Shown here: piece by piece, positions 22,089-30,253 of the stretch
Layout of the letters: each line of letters starts with the position of its first letter
Numbering within the stretch: the first letter of the stretch is position 1
Assembly (NCBI GenBank): GCA_947482345.1
Contig: CANKJN010000013.1
Span: 1-35,249 of the forward strand
DNA: 35,249 nt
Direction of reading: 5' to 3'
From: Spartobacteria bacterium
Lineage (GTDB): Bacteria; Verrucomicrobiota; Verrucomicrobiia; Chthoniobacterales; UBA6821
Program-made: the position numbers and the translations under genes
Notes under the pieces: model-generated
Told to the model about the DNA's origin: nothing
Databases searched by the model: none
Seen by the model: the letters and a program-made list of their open reading frames with translations, nothing else

Positions 22089-23345
22089 TTACCTCACCCG
22101 GAGCGCATTCACGCTGGAGAGGATTCCCGAGATCATGGAGTAGGCGACGACTCCGACAAAGAGGGCGACGATCAGGATGACGGCGGGCTGGATGAGCGTG
22201 GTGAGGATCTGGATTTTACCGGCCAGTTCGCGGTCGTATCTCTTGGCCGCACGCAGGAGCGATCCGGAGAGATCCCCCGTCTGTTCCCCCACCCCGAGAA
22301 TGTCGAGCAGGACGGGCGGGAAGAATCCCGTTCTACGGAGTGCGGAGGCCAGCGAGGATCCCTCACGCACCAAGGCGGTGACATCCCCGAGCAATCCCTG
22401 CAGGTAGACATTGGAAGTGGCTCCCTTCATCAGCTCGAGAGAGGCAAGCATGCTGACTCCGTTGGAAACGAGCGTGGAGAGGTTCTGGGTCATCTCGGCA
22501 AAGAATCGTGTCTTCAGGACGGGACCAACCACCGGAACATCAAGCTGCCGCCTGTGCCACCAATCCCTCCCGGTGGGCGTCGCCACGGCGGCGCGGATGG
22601 CCGCCGCAAGCCCGACGATGACCAGCAGAATCGCCCACCAGTAATGACCGCAGAAGAGGCTGACGGAAATCAGCGCCTGCGTGATGGCGGGGAGTTTCTG
22701 TCCCGATTTTCCGAGCAGAACCGAAAGCTGGGGCACCAGGAAGGTGAGGAAGATGAACATGAGTAGGATCGCCGAGCTGAAGACGATCGCCGGGTAGACC
22801 AATGCCGAGGTCACTTTCTTGCCCAACTCGCCGACCATCTCAAGATGGGCGCACTGGCGTTTGAGGATCTGGGGGAGCGCACCTGCCGCTTCGCCAGCGG
22901 CCACGAGGTTGCAGTAGAGGGGATCGAAGGACTTGCCGCATCCCCGCAGGGCTGTCGAGAAGCCCACTCCCTCCCTCACCTGCTGGCGAAGCCGGGAGGC
23001 GACGATCTTGACCGGAGAGCGCTCCTGCCGCTGCTCGATGACCTTCAAGGCCCCCTCGAGCTGCAGGCCGGCATCGAGCAACTCGGCCAGCTCCTCGGTG
23101 AAGAACAGCAGTTGCTTACCGGTGAGCCGGGGAAGCCCCCCCTCCGGAGCTGACCGATCCACGGAATGAGGGCGGGCGGACTTCCCCTTGGCCGCGCGGG
23201 GAACATCTCCCTCGGCCGTGATCTTTCCGGGTTGGAGCCCCCTTTCACGCAGTCTCCGGTAGGCATCGGACTCCGACAACGCCTCGATGCGCCCGCTCTC
23301 GGAGCGGCCTGAGGCATCAACGGCGCTGAAATTGAAAAAAGGCAT
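22089..23345 (-). CDS. gspF: Type II secretion system inner-membrane protein GspF
   Basis: A 418-residue platform protein of the type II secretion system. It has the short N-terminal [21 protein letters not shown] segment and then two homologous T2SSF domains. The first (about 75-200) includes [20 protein letters not shown] and is followed by the membrane helix around [16 protein letters not shown]. The second (about 285-400) includes [20 protein letters not shown], and ends with the last helix [19 protein letters not shown]. It binds GspE and GspL in the assembly platform. Unusually it stands alone on the strand opposite the other gsp genes, its start 248 bp from the start of the plus-strand cluster. 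A type IV pilus PilC role is less likely given the neighbours. Confidence 0.93.
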   Translation of the reverse strand: MPFFNFSAVDASGRSESGRIEALSESDAYRRLRERGLQPGKITAEGDVPRAAKGKSARPHSVDRSAPEGGLPRLTGKQLLFFTEELAELLDAGLQLEGALKVIEQRQERSPVKIVASRLRQQVREGVGFSTALRGCGKSFDPLYCNLVAAGEAAGALPQILKRQCAHLEMVGELGKKVTSALVYPAIVFSSAILLMFIFLTFLVPQLSVLLGKSGQKLPAITQALISVSLFCGHYWWAILLVIVGLAAAIRAAVATPTGRDWWHRRQLDVPVVGPVLKTRFFAEMTQNLSTLVSNGVSMLASLELMKGATSNVYLQGLLGDVTALVREGSSLASALRRTGFFPPVLLDILGVGEQTGDLSGSLLRAAKRYDRELAGKIQILTTLIQPAVILIVALFVGVVAYSMISGILSSVNALRVR

Positions 23346-23463
23346 GGTCGGAGCGATCGGGAATCCATCCCATCGATTCCAAGAGTGGCCGACCTGTCAA
23401 AGTGATTTTTGAGTTCTTCGCTATTTCTTCGGAGTTGAACACCACTTCCACCGCTCAACCCAA

Positions 23464-23535
23464 CTCCCAACTCCCAACAGCCATCGGCCTTTATTCTACA
23501 TTTTTCATTTTCCATTCTTCATTTTTCATTTCCCC
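23464..23535. repeat. Pyrimidine-rich short-period repeats in the gspF / T2SS promoter gap
   Basis: ctcccaa occurs twice in tandem (23464-23477). After a short break, catttttcattttccattcttcatttttcatttcc runs with a roughly 7-8 base period (about 23499-23535). The array lies in the 248-bp divergent gap that must also hold the promoters of gspF and of the plus-strand T2SS operon. No promoter box is convincing. Confidence 0.7.
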
Positions 23536-23593
23536 CCCACTCCCCTCATAAATCCCTTGGACAGAATCCTTCCGACGGGTAGGTAAGAGGCCC

Positions 23594-24838
23594 ATGAGAA
23601 CCGTTCATCGTCTTGCCACCACCTTGCTGGTATCGGGCATGCTCGGCTTCGTCTCCCTCCGGGGCGCTGAGAATGACTCCCTGCCCCCGATCCCCCCGCT
23701 GACCATCAATCTCCGGAATGACGCGGCCACCAACGCCATCCCGCGGTGGTTCTCCGGCGATGTCCGCATCACGCCTGAATCGGATTCCGTGGAGGTGCCG
23801 CTTTCCCCTCTGGCATCCCAGGATGAGATCGGGTTCCATGCTCTCACCGTGGTCTTCGATGACAATGGTGACGGCGGTCCCGTGGCGGAGTGGATCTCTC
23901 CCCAAAAAGACCGGACCCTGCTCAGCACAGGTCTCGGCGAGACAGGCGTGGCACCCGGTCTGAACGCGCGCACGATCCTGATTCCGCAGGGGCTCACGCT
24001 GGATGGCGGAACTCTCCGGGTTTCCTTTGCGGGAAGGTTCTCGCGCCTTCTGACGGTGAGCGTCCAACCATGCAGGGAGCTTGGTGTGGCAGCCATGGCG
24101 ACGGGCAACGGGTTCGTACCCGGTCTGGTGGTCGGCAGGGATCGTGTCCTTGCCCTGTCGGAAGTCTACGACACCCCCTCCGTACAGCCTGGGGGAGACC
24201 GGACCGAGGGACGCACCGTGCATGCGGAACTCATCACCACAGCATCGCGGCTCGACTCTCCGGGACAACTCGACATCATCGTGCCACTGGGATCCCTCCC
24301 CGATGGCTCCTGGATCCGCTCGGAAGTCGCGGGACTCGATCCGGAATCGTGGATCGAGATCAGCCTGAACGGGGAGTCGCTCGGGGCCATGGGCATGGAG
24401 TCATTCCCTCTTCAGGATTCAGGCACCATCCATTCCACGACCGGCAGGCTTATCAGGGCCGGATGGCGGAGGGGGAGCCTCTATGTCCCGCCGCGCCTCT
24501 GGAAGGAGGGGGAGAACTCCGTGAGCCTGACCCTCAGGCGCTCATCGGGTGACGAGGGGAAGCCCGTCCTTGTCAGGAATGCCTCCATGGAACTCCTCTT
24601 CCTCCCAACCCCCGTTCAGCCCGCAGTCCCCGGCCAAGTCCTTGGCTCAGTTCAAGTCCCGGCCGCAGTGCAAGGTGCCCCGGCATCGCCCGCAACTCTC
24701 CTGCCAAACTCCGCGGCCACAATCCCTGATTCCAACATCCTCTCCAACGGCTCGCAGTACGGAGCCCCCTCCTCGCTCTATCGCACGACATTGCCGCAAG
24801 TGATTCCCAAGGTGACCAATCCGACTCTTGACCGCTAG
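23594..24838 (+). CDS. Unknown exported protein heading the T2SS operon
   Basis: A 414-residue protein with a signal peptide (MRTVHRLATTLL then VSGMLGFVSLRGAEN). The mature part is rich in predicted beta strands (for example ALTVVFDDNGDGGPVAEWIS, LRVSFAGRFSRLLTVSVQP, GQLDIIVPLGSLPDGSWIRS). It has a Pro/Ala/Ser-rich C-terminal tail (about 340-400). DDNGDGG looks like a short Ca2+-binding loop but is not diagnostic. An aagagg Shine-Dalgarno lies 5 bases before the ATG. It precedes gspG by only 15 bp and runs the same way, so it is probably a conserved accessory or the first substrate of the secretion system. No family was recognised. Confidence 0.7.
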   Translation: MRTVHRLATTLLVSGMLGFVSLRGAENDSLPPIPPLTINLRNDAATNAIPRWFSGDVRITPESDSVEVPLSPLASQDEIGFHALTVVFDDNGDGGPVAEWISPQKDRTLLSTGLGETGVAPGLNARTILIPQGLTLDGGTLRVSFAGRFSRLLTVSVQPCRELGVAAMATGNGFVPGLVVGRDRVLALSEVYDTPSVQPGGDRTEGRTVHAELITTASRLDSPGQLDIIVPLGSLPDGSWIRSEVAGLDPESWIEISLNGESLGAMGMESFPLQDSGTIHSTTGRLIRAGWRRGSLYVPPRLWKEGENSVSLTLRRSSGDEGKPVLVRNASMELLFLPTPVQPAVPGQVLGSVQVPAAVQGAPASPATLLPNSAATIPDSNILSNGSQYGAPSSLYRTTLPQVIPKVTNPTLDR

Positions 24839-24853
24839 CCCGACTTGGAGGAG

Positions 24854-25330
24854 ATGTTTCTGCCGACAATGATCACTCAACAGATACCCACCCCGATGAT
24901 GAGACTCCGGATTTCAACGGCCCGCCGTTTGCGCACCGAGGCGGGCTATACTCTCTTGGAGATCATGATCGTGCTCAGCATCATCGCCGTGCTGTTGGGG
25001 ACGGCCATCAGCCTGATCTCGGGCAATGTTGATGTGGCCAAGGAACAGCGCGTGAAGAGCGATATCCAAGCCATCTCCATGCAACTCCGGACTTATGAGA
25101 TGCTCAACTACCGCAAACCAACCACCGAGCAGGGACTGAAGGCATTGGTCCAGATGCCCTCCTCGGCACCAAAACCCCAGCAATGGAAAAAGCTCATGGA
25201 GAGCGTGCCGCTCGATCCTTGGGGCAATGAATATGTCTACCGGAACCCGGGAAAGTTCAAGACGGACGGTTACGACCTCTACTCTCTTGGACCGAAGGGG
25301 GAAGAGGGTGAGGGCAATATCGGCAAATAG
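24854..25330 (+). CDS. gspG: Major pseudopilin GspG
   Basis: The main subunit of the T2SS pseudopilus. The prepilin cleavage site is EAG-YTLLEIMIVLSII, with Gly31 at -1 and Glu36 at +5. The +1 residue is Tyr, where Phe or Met is usual. After the hydrophobic helix comes VKSDIQAISMQLRTYEMLNYRKPTTEQGL. The GspG C-terminus DPWGNEYVYRNPGKFKTDGYDLYSLGPKG follows, typical of the Ca2+-binding GspG loop. The true start is uncertain: TTG 24845, ATG 24854, 24869, 24896 and 24899 share the frame. ggagga at 24847-24852 lies too close to 24854 for good spacing. The cleaved product is the same whichever is used. Confidence 0.95.
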   Translation: MFLPTMITQQIPTPMMRLRISTARRLRTEAGYTLLEIMIVLSIIAVLLGTAISLISGNVDVAKEQRVKSDIQAISMQLRTYEMLNYRKPTTEQGLKALVQMPSSAPKPQQWKKLMESVPLDPWGNEYVYRNPGKFKTDGYDLYSLGPKGEEGEGNIGK

Positions 25331-25760
25331 GCTCCCCTTCGCGGACGGGGGCTTCACCCTGCTGGAGATCATCATCGCCCTTGTCCTCGTGGCGATTCTG
25401 GTCTCGGCTTCCGTTCCGTTCCTGTTTGATTCCTTCGCCGCATCGGCGGGCGAGCGCGCCATGGAGGCGATCACCCTCAAGGCACGCGAGACGCGTGCCG
25501 AGGCGATGGAGAAAGGGGAGCCACGACGGCTCAACATCACCTCCACGGGACTCGATGGAGTGCCGCTGCCCGAAGGATGGACGCTCGAGGTGCAGGGACT
25601 GAACGATTCCAGGTTCCATGAACCTTCGCGGAACCAGGTCTGGGAATTCAATCCGGCGGGCATCTGCGAACCGCTCTCCATCCGCCTCAGCCAAGGCGAC
25701 CGGCAACTCACCGCGACGTTCGACGCGCTCACGGGTCAACCCGTTCCCGATGAGGAATAG
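25308..25760 (+). CDS. gspH: Minor pseudopilin GspH
   Basis: A 150-residue prepilin-like protein with cleavage site DGG-FTLLEIIIALVLVAIL (Gly15 at -1, Glu20 at +5). The body (GERAMEAITLKARETRAEAM, then beta strands ending in RQLTATFDALTG) fits GspH. The GTG at 25308 has ggaagagg immediately upstream and overlaps gspG by 23 bp. ATG codons further upstream would overlap gspG far more and are not favoured. Minor pseudopilin H probably sits just below the tip complex of the pseudopilus. Confidence 0.85.
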   Translation: MRAISANRLPFADGGFTLLEIIIALVLVAILVSASVPFLFDSFAASAGERAMEAITLKARETRAEAMEKGEPRRLNITSTGLDGVPLPEGWTLEVQGLNDSRFHEPSRNQVWEFNPAGICEPLSIRLSQGDRQLTATFDALTGQPVPDEE

Positions 25761-26133
25761 ACTGCTGCCAACACGGGGGTTCACCCTCTTCGAGGTCCTC
25801 ATCGCGCTGGCCGTCTTCATGCTGGCGGTGACGGGACTTGCCGTTGCGCTGGACACCGCGCTGCAGGCGGCGCTGGAAGTCAGGCAGCGTACCTTCTGCA
25901 GGTCGGAACTCGAATCCCGCCTTGCCTACTCCCAGGGCAATCCCCCGCCCGAAGGGTCCCCACGGGTTCTGGAAGCCTCGCGGAACCACGGGGTGCGCGT
26001 GGAGGAATCGCTGACCACCTTCCCGGCCAGGAATGCCGCCGGGGCCGAGATCTCCGGATTGAAGAAACTGACGATTACCACCAAGTCCGGAACCCAGACC
26101 GATCAGGCCGAGATCCTGATCAACAGGCCATGA
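25750..26133 (+). CDS. gspI: Minor pseudopilin GspI
   Basis: A 127-residue protein with cleavage site TRG-FTLFEVLIALAVFMLAV (Gly10 at -1, Glu15 at +5). A typical GspI body follows (ALEVRQRTFCRSELESRLAY). It starts 11 bp inside the end of gspH and overlaps gspJ by ATGA (26130-26133). GspI, J and K form the tip that starts pseudopilus assembly. The short length and position between H and J support the letter assignment. Confidence 0.85.
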   Translation: MRNRLLPTRGFTLFEVLIALAVFMLAVTGLAVALDTALQAALEVRQRTFCRSELESRLAYSQGNPPPEGSPRVLEASRNHGVRVEESLTTFPARNAAGAEISGLKKLTITTKSGTQTDQAEILINRP

Positions 26134-26789
26134 CGCGGATTTTCCAGCGCGGTTCCAGGCTATCCCAGCGGGGCTTCACCCTGCTCGAAGTGGTGCTCTC
26201 CATGGGCATCCTTGCCCTGCTCGCCGCCTCGGTTTACGCGATCACAAGCTCCTCGATCACGGCATCACGCACCGTGATGGAACAGCAACTCACCCTGAGA
26301 AGACTCGACGCCTTCCTTCGGATCACGCGCGGCGCCCTGCTGAATCTCCCGGGCCAGGCCACCGTGTCGCTCGAGATGGCGCGCGGCAGCGGAGGGGATC
26401 CCGAACCGAGACTCACGCTCGGCAATGTGCAGGGGGTCTTCGGCCTGCCGAGCCTCGGGGGAGGCTCCCTTGTCCTCGCCGCCAAACCGCGCGCCGACGG
26501 AACCCGGACGTTCACCATGCTGAGAATCCCAGCCCGTGCCACCGACCGCGAACTGGAGGGCGCCCTCGCGGCCCGGGGAATTCCCCTGCTTCCCAAAGTC
26601 CGCAAACCGCGGTGGTCCTTCTTCGCCGATGACAACTGGAAGGAGGAGTGGCCGGCCGGAAGCCCCCGCCCCGCCCTGGTCAGGCTCCAACTCGAGATCG
26701 ATGGCCTGCCTGATCCCGTGGAGGCGATCTTTTATGTTCCTCCCGTGGCGACACCACCCGCGACCACTGCTCCCTCCCCCAAGTCATGA
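26130..26789 (+). CDS. gspJ: Minor pseudopilin GspJ
   Basis: A 219-residue pseudopilin with cleavage site QRG-FTLLEVVLSMGILALLA (Gly15 at -1, Glu20 at +5). It is longer than H and I, as expected for GspJ. The beta-rich C-terminal domain includes PRPALVRLQLEIDGLPDPVE, then a Pro/Thr/Ala tail. It overlaps gspI and gspK by ATGA on both sides, showing tight translational coupling through this part of the operon. Confidence 0.85.
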   Translation: MTRIFQRGSRLSQRGFTLLEVVLSMGILALLAASVYAITSSSITASRTVMEQQLTLRRLDAFLRITRGALLNLPGQATVSLEMARGSGGDPEPRLTLGNVQGVFGLPSLGGGSLVLAAKPRADGTRTFTMLRIPARATDRELEGALAARGIPLLPKVRKPRWSFFADDNWKEEWPAGSPRPALVRLQLEIDGLPDPVEAIFYVPPVATPPATTAPSPKS

Positions 26790-27742
26790 GAAGGCATCCT
26801 TTCCATCACTCCGCGGCCCGATGCTCCGGAATGGCGCTTCCCATGGTGCTCTGGACGATCGCCCTGCTCACCGGAACCGCGCTTCTACTGGCCGGGATCA
26901 TCAATGGCTGGATCGTCGAGGAGACGCGCGCAGGGAAGCTCTTCCGGGCGAGGCAGCAGGCTCTCTCGGGAGTCGCCGTTGCCATGAACCCGGGAGTCCT
27001 TCCCGGAGATCCGCTGTTGCAATCCAAATCCAAGGACGGAGAGGAGGGTTACGCCGTCGTGATCAAGGATGAGTCGGGACTTATCAATCCGAACCATTTT
27101 CTTTCCCGCGTCCCGGACCGCAGGGATCTGCTCAAGCGCCTCTTCTCGGCCTGGGGGATCGATATAAACCAGTCCGACGAGGCGGCCGACGGGCTCTTCG
27201 ACTGGCAGAGCCCCGCCCCCTTCCGCTCACTTCACGGGGCCAAGAAACCTGAATACGAGGCGGCGGGCCTCTCGGGAATGCCGCCCGGCGCGCCCTTCGT
27301 CTCGCCTGAGGAGATGACGCTAGTGATCGGATTCGGACCGGTCATGAAGGCCAAACCGGATCACGGTTCGTTTTTCACGACTTACTTCAACGGCCCGGTC
27401 AATGTCCTGCGGGCCCCCAAGTCGATCCTGACGGACTTTCTGGGATTGACGCCCCCCCAGGCTGATGCCTGGATCACCCTCCGCGCAGGAAAGGATGGCA
27501 TCGAGGGGACTGCCGACGATGCGAAGCCGACGGATCTTGCCAATGCCGTCGCACTCATGGGGGTGAGCGGCGCCCAGCGCAGCCTCATTCTGGAGAGTTG
27601 CGGGGTCGCGGGCGGTGTGCGCCGCATCGAGAGCACGGGTTTCTGCAACGGGGTCAAACACCGGATCACGGTGATTTGTAGTGAAGCTTCATCAAAAGAT
27701 CCCCAACCCGCCGGCTCAATGCTAGGGTGGTCGGAGCAATGA
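26786..27742 (+). CDS. gspK: Pseudopilus tip protein GspK
   Basis: A 318-residue large minor pseudopilin. The leader ends CSG-MALPMVLWTIALLTGTALL, with Gly15 at -1. It lacks Glu at +5, as GspK proteins generally do. An alpha-helical domain insertion characteristic of GspK is suggested by DESGLINPNHFLSRVPDRRD and the helical SDEAADGLFDWQSP segment, where a D-x-D-like acidic stretch is typical. The later part (GVSGAQRSLILESCGVAGG) ends with beta strands. GspK caps the pseudopilus together with I and J. The ATGA overlap with gspL at 27739-27742 favours the gspL start used below. Confidence 0.87.
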   Translation: MRRHPFHHSAARCSGMALPMVLWTIALLTGTALLLAGIINGWIVEETRAGKLFRARQQALSGVAVAMNPGVLPGDPLLQSKSKDGEEGYAVVIKDESGLINPNHFLSRVPDRRDLLKRLFSAWGIDINQSDEAADGLFDWQSPAPFRSLHGAKKPEYEAAGLSGMPPGAPFVSPEEMTLVIGFGPVMKAKPDHGSFFTTYFNGPVNVLRAPKSILTDFLGLTPPQADAWITLRAGKDGIEGTADDAKPTDLANAVALMGVSGAQRSLILESCGVAGGVRRIESTGFCNGVKHRITVICSEASSKDPQPAGSMLGWSEQ

Positions 27743-29088
27743 ACCCAGAGATGACACAGGCCGCCTCCAAGGATGGTCCGGAACACGGTGCCACGGCTCC
27801 GTCCCGGAAGATTCCCCGGCACCTGCAAGCCTGGGGCAAAACCACTCAGGGCACCATACTCGACCGACCGGGCCCCCTCGAGGGATCGTGGGAGCGGTGG
27901 TTTTTCGCCGCCGGAAGCGCGCTGCCCGAGCGTCTGGAACCCGATGCCCCGATCTCCTCAGGCCGTGAGATCGTGACAGCATTGCCCTCCTGCAGGCTGT
28001 TTTCATGGCCCCTCTGGATCTCCTCGGAGGGGGATCCAGTCGATCTTGCGCGGATGGAACTCTCAGGCAGGCATTTTCTCAAACGCGGCATGGAGAACTC
28101 CCTGACCGTGCTGCCGGTGGCGCAGGTTGGCGGACGACGCTTGGTGATGGCCGTTGCCTCCGAAGAGCCGTTCGCGGAGGAATCGATGCTTCCGGGATGG
28201 AGGGAGTCTTCCCGCTTCCAGTTTCCATGCAACGTGTTTGGAGACATGCACGGGCACGATCTGCTTCTCTGGCAGGAATGGGGAACCCTCCGGATGGCGT
28301 TTTACCGGGAAGGGAAGCCGGTTTGGTTCTGCGGCCTGGAAGTGCGGGATGCGGGCGGCGGCGTTCAGAGGAGCGCGCTGAGGCTTCTCTCGGAAAAGGT
28401 GATCGAGCACCTCCCCCTCTCCATTGCGATTCACGGGATGCCACCGGGATCGGCAGACCTCTGCTCCAGGCAACTTCAGCACGTCTTCCCCCGGGCGCGC
28501 ATCCATTCCGATGCCGGGATCAATGAGTCGGGCAGCCCCGCCCTCCCTCAACCGCTTCGGCCCGACAGCACCGTGGACATTCCTCCCTCGGAGGCCGTCG
28601 CGGAACGTCGTCGCAAAGGCAGACTGAGGCGCATCCTCAACTTTGCGGCGGCCGCATCGATCCTCTACATCCTGCTGATCCTCTGGGGCGCCGGAGATCT
28701 CCTGATTCGCAGGATGGCATGGAAACGCCAACTCAAAGAGGCCGCCTCACTCTCGGCTCCAGCCCTTCTGGCCAAGGGACAATCGGAGCGGTGGAAAGCC
28801 GCGCGTCCGGCCGTCGACCCTTTCACCTACCCTCTGGATCTCCTCGCCGCGGCAGCCGTTCCGACGGAAAGCGGGAAGGTGCGCCTGACCGGGTTCACCC
28901 TGGATCAGGATCGCCTGCAGATTTCCGGTGAAGCGACCGATGTCACCCAGGCCTACGCCTTCATCGAACAGCTCAAGAAGAACCCCCTGCTGCAGGAATA
29001 CGAGTGGACGGCCGGACAGCCCCAGCTTGCGGGAAAGAACAGCGTCCGCTTCGAGATGGACGGGGCACGTAATCCTTCCAAACCATGA
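27739..29088 (+). CDS. gspL: GspL-like inner-membrane platform protein
   Basis: A 449-residue bitopic protein. The N-terminal cytoplasmic half (about 1-290) contains strand/helix alternation in the manner of the actin-like GspL/PilM domain, although sequence similarity is faint. One membrane helix lies at about 300-322 (ILNFAAAASILYILLILWGAG). The periplasmic part has the PilN/GspL-like RLTGFTLDQDRLQISGEA followed by YAFIEQLKKNPLLQEYEW. GspL recruits the ATPase GspE and links it to the pseudopilus machinery. ATG at 27739 forms the 4-bp overlap with gspK; a GTG at 27727 is possible. The assignment rests on layout and position more than on strong motifs. Confidence 0.75.
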   Translation: MNPEMTQAASKDGPEHGATAPSRKIPRHLQAWGKTTQGTILDRPGPLEGSWERWFFAAGSALPERLEPDAPISSGREIVTALPSCRLFSWPLWISSEGDPVDLARMELSGRHFLKRGMENSLTVLPVAQVGGRRLVMAVASEEPFAEESMLPGWRESSRFQFPCNVFGDMHGHDLLLWQEWGTLRMAFYREGKPVWFCGLEVRDAGGGVQRSALRLLSEKVIEHLPLSIAIHGMPPGSADLCSRQLQHVFPRARIHSDAGINESGSPALPQPLRPDSTVDIPPSEAVAERRRKGRLRRILNFAAAASILYILLILWGAGDLLIRRMAWKRQLKEAASLSAPALLAKGQSERWKAARPAVDPFTYPLDLLAAAAVPTESGKVRLTGFTLDQDRLQISGEATDVTQAYAFIEQLKKNPLLQEYEWTAGQPQLAGKNSVRFEMDGARNPSKP

Positions 29089-29648
29089 GAAGGCTTGCCC
29101 CGAGCGAAAAAAAACTCCTCCTGCTTCTCTGCGGAGCGCTCTTCCTGGTCGTGAACCTGCTCGGCTTGCGGGCATTCCTGCAGGCAAGGACAGGTCAGCG
29201 TAAAGCCATCACGGCAACCAGGGCAGAGATCGCCGAAAGCAGCGGATGGATCGAGCGCGGGCAGATCCTCCGTCCAGCCGTGGCATGGCTCGACTCCCAC
29301 CCGATACCCCGATCCGAGCCTGATGCGGCAAGCGCCGAACTGCTCAAAACGGAACGCGAGGAGGCTGAGAATGCCGGCCTGAAGGTGACCGAGGAGAATC
29401 TCCTGCCCCCACAGTCCTCGCCGCAGGGATCCAGCGTGGCCGTCGCCGTGAAACTGAGCGGCCCCTTTGCCGGCCTCGTGAAAATGCTCTTCGCCATGCA
29501 GACTCCCTCCGCATGGAGGACCGTCGACAAGATTTCGATCAAGAGTGACGCGCAGCCACCGAACGTCCTTATTGAAATGGAGCTACGCCAGCAGTTCCAA
29601 CCGGTTGACAGCACCGGCAACACCGGGCCAACTCCCCCGACCAGATGA
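29085..29648 (+). CDS. gspM: GspM-like inner-membrane protein
   Basis: A 187-residue bitopic protein. A short cytoplasmic start is followed by one helix at about 10-29 (LLLLLCGALFLVVNLLGL). Then come a coiled-coil-prone stretch (about 33-60) and a ferredoxin-like periplasmic domain suggested by VAVAVKLSGPFAGLVKMLFAM and PNVLIEMELRQQF. This is the plan of GspM and PilO proteins. It overlaps gspL by ATGA and would pair with GspL in the platform. Sequence identity to well-known GspM proteins looks low. Confidence 0.75.
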   Translation: MRRLAPSEKKLLLLLCGALFLVVNLLGLRAFLQARTGQRKAITATRAEIAESSGWIERGQILRPAVAWLDSHPIPRSEPDAASAELLKTEREEAENAGLKVTEENLLPPQSSPQGSSVAVAVKLSGPFAGLVKMLFAMQTPSAWRTVDKISIKSDAQPPNVLIEMELRQQFQPVDSTGNTGPTPPTR

Positions 29649-30241
29649 GCCACGCATCACAGCCCCTTCCAGTTCCAAGGCTTCCAAGGCGCGGACTTCT
29701 GATTGCGGCACTCCTTTGCTGCTCTGGCGCCGCCACCGCCACGGACTCCCCGTCGGAGGCATGGGAAAAACCGCGGGAACTCGAAGTGTTCGGAAAACTC
29801 ATCGCCCGTTCCCCCTTTTCCCTTCCGACCGCGGAGGAGAGCTCACCGCTTGCGGAGCGCTATGCCATGACCGGCATCATCACCATCGGAGGGGAGGAGC
29901 AGGTCTTTGTCTTTGACCGCACCGACCAGAGCCGCGAGCTTCTCACGGGCAGACCGAATCCGAAAAACATGTCACTCGTCTCCTTGATCCGTGAAGGGAA
30001 GAATCCCGTCAAGGCGACCATCCGCGTCGGTGGCGAAACGGGAACCATCGGCTTCATGGAAGCGGGAAGTCCCGCGGCCCAAGCCTCCCCTCCCGCTCCC
30101 GGATCCCCGGCCTCGGCCAACGCACCGGCCCCCGGTGTGAAGCTCCCCCCTCTGCCACCCCTTCCGAAAACGCCTTCCAACACACCGCCCAGCAAGCGCA
30201 TCATCCGCCGACCGGTCGTCACGGCACCGCAGAATCCCTAA
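29645..30241 (+). CDS. Short GspC-like / unknown exported protein before gspD
   Basis: A 198-residue protein with a signal peptide or signal anchor (residues about 15-33, GLLIAALLCCSGAATATDS). It then has a beta-rich region (ITIGGEEQVFVFDRTDQSREL, then KATIRVGGETGTIGFMEAG) and a Pro/Ala-rich tail. The region YAMTGIITIGGEEQVFVFD recalls the HR domain of GspC, which contacts the N0 domain of the secretin, and the gene sits directly before gspD. It is shorter than GspC and has no PDZ domain. It overlaps gspM by ATGA. A GspC-equivalent role is likely from position but not proven. Confidence 0.6.
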   Translation: MSHASQPLPVPRLPRRGLLIAALLCCSGAATATDSPSEAWEKPRELEVFGKLIARSPFSLPTAEESSPLAERYAMTGIITIGGEEQVFVFDRTDQSRELLTGRPNPKNMSLVSLIREGKNPVKATIRVGGETGTIGFMEAGSPAAQASPPAPGSPASANAPAPGVKLPPLPPLPKTPSNTPPSKRIIRRPVVTAPQNP

Positions 30242-30253
30242 CCCTCCGCTCCC

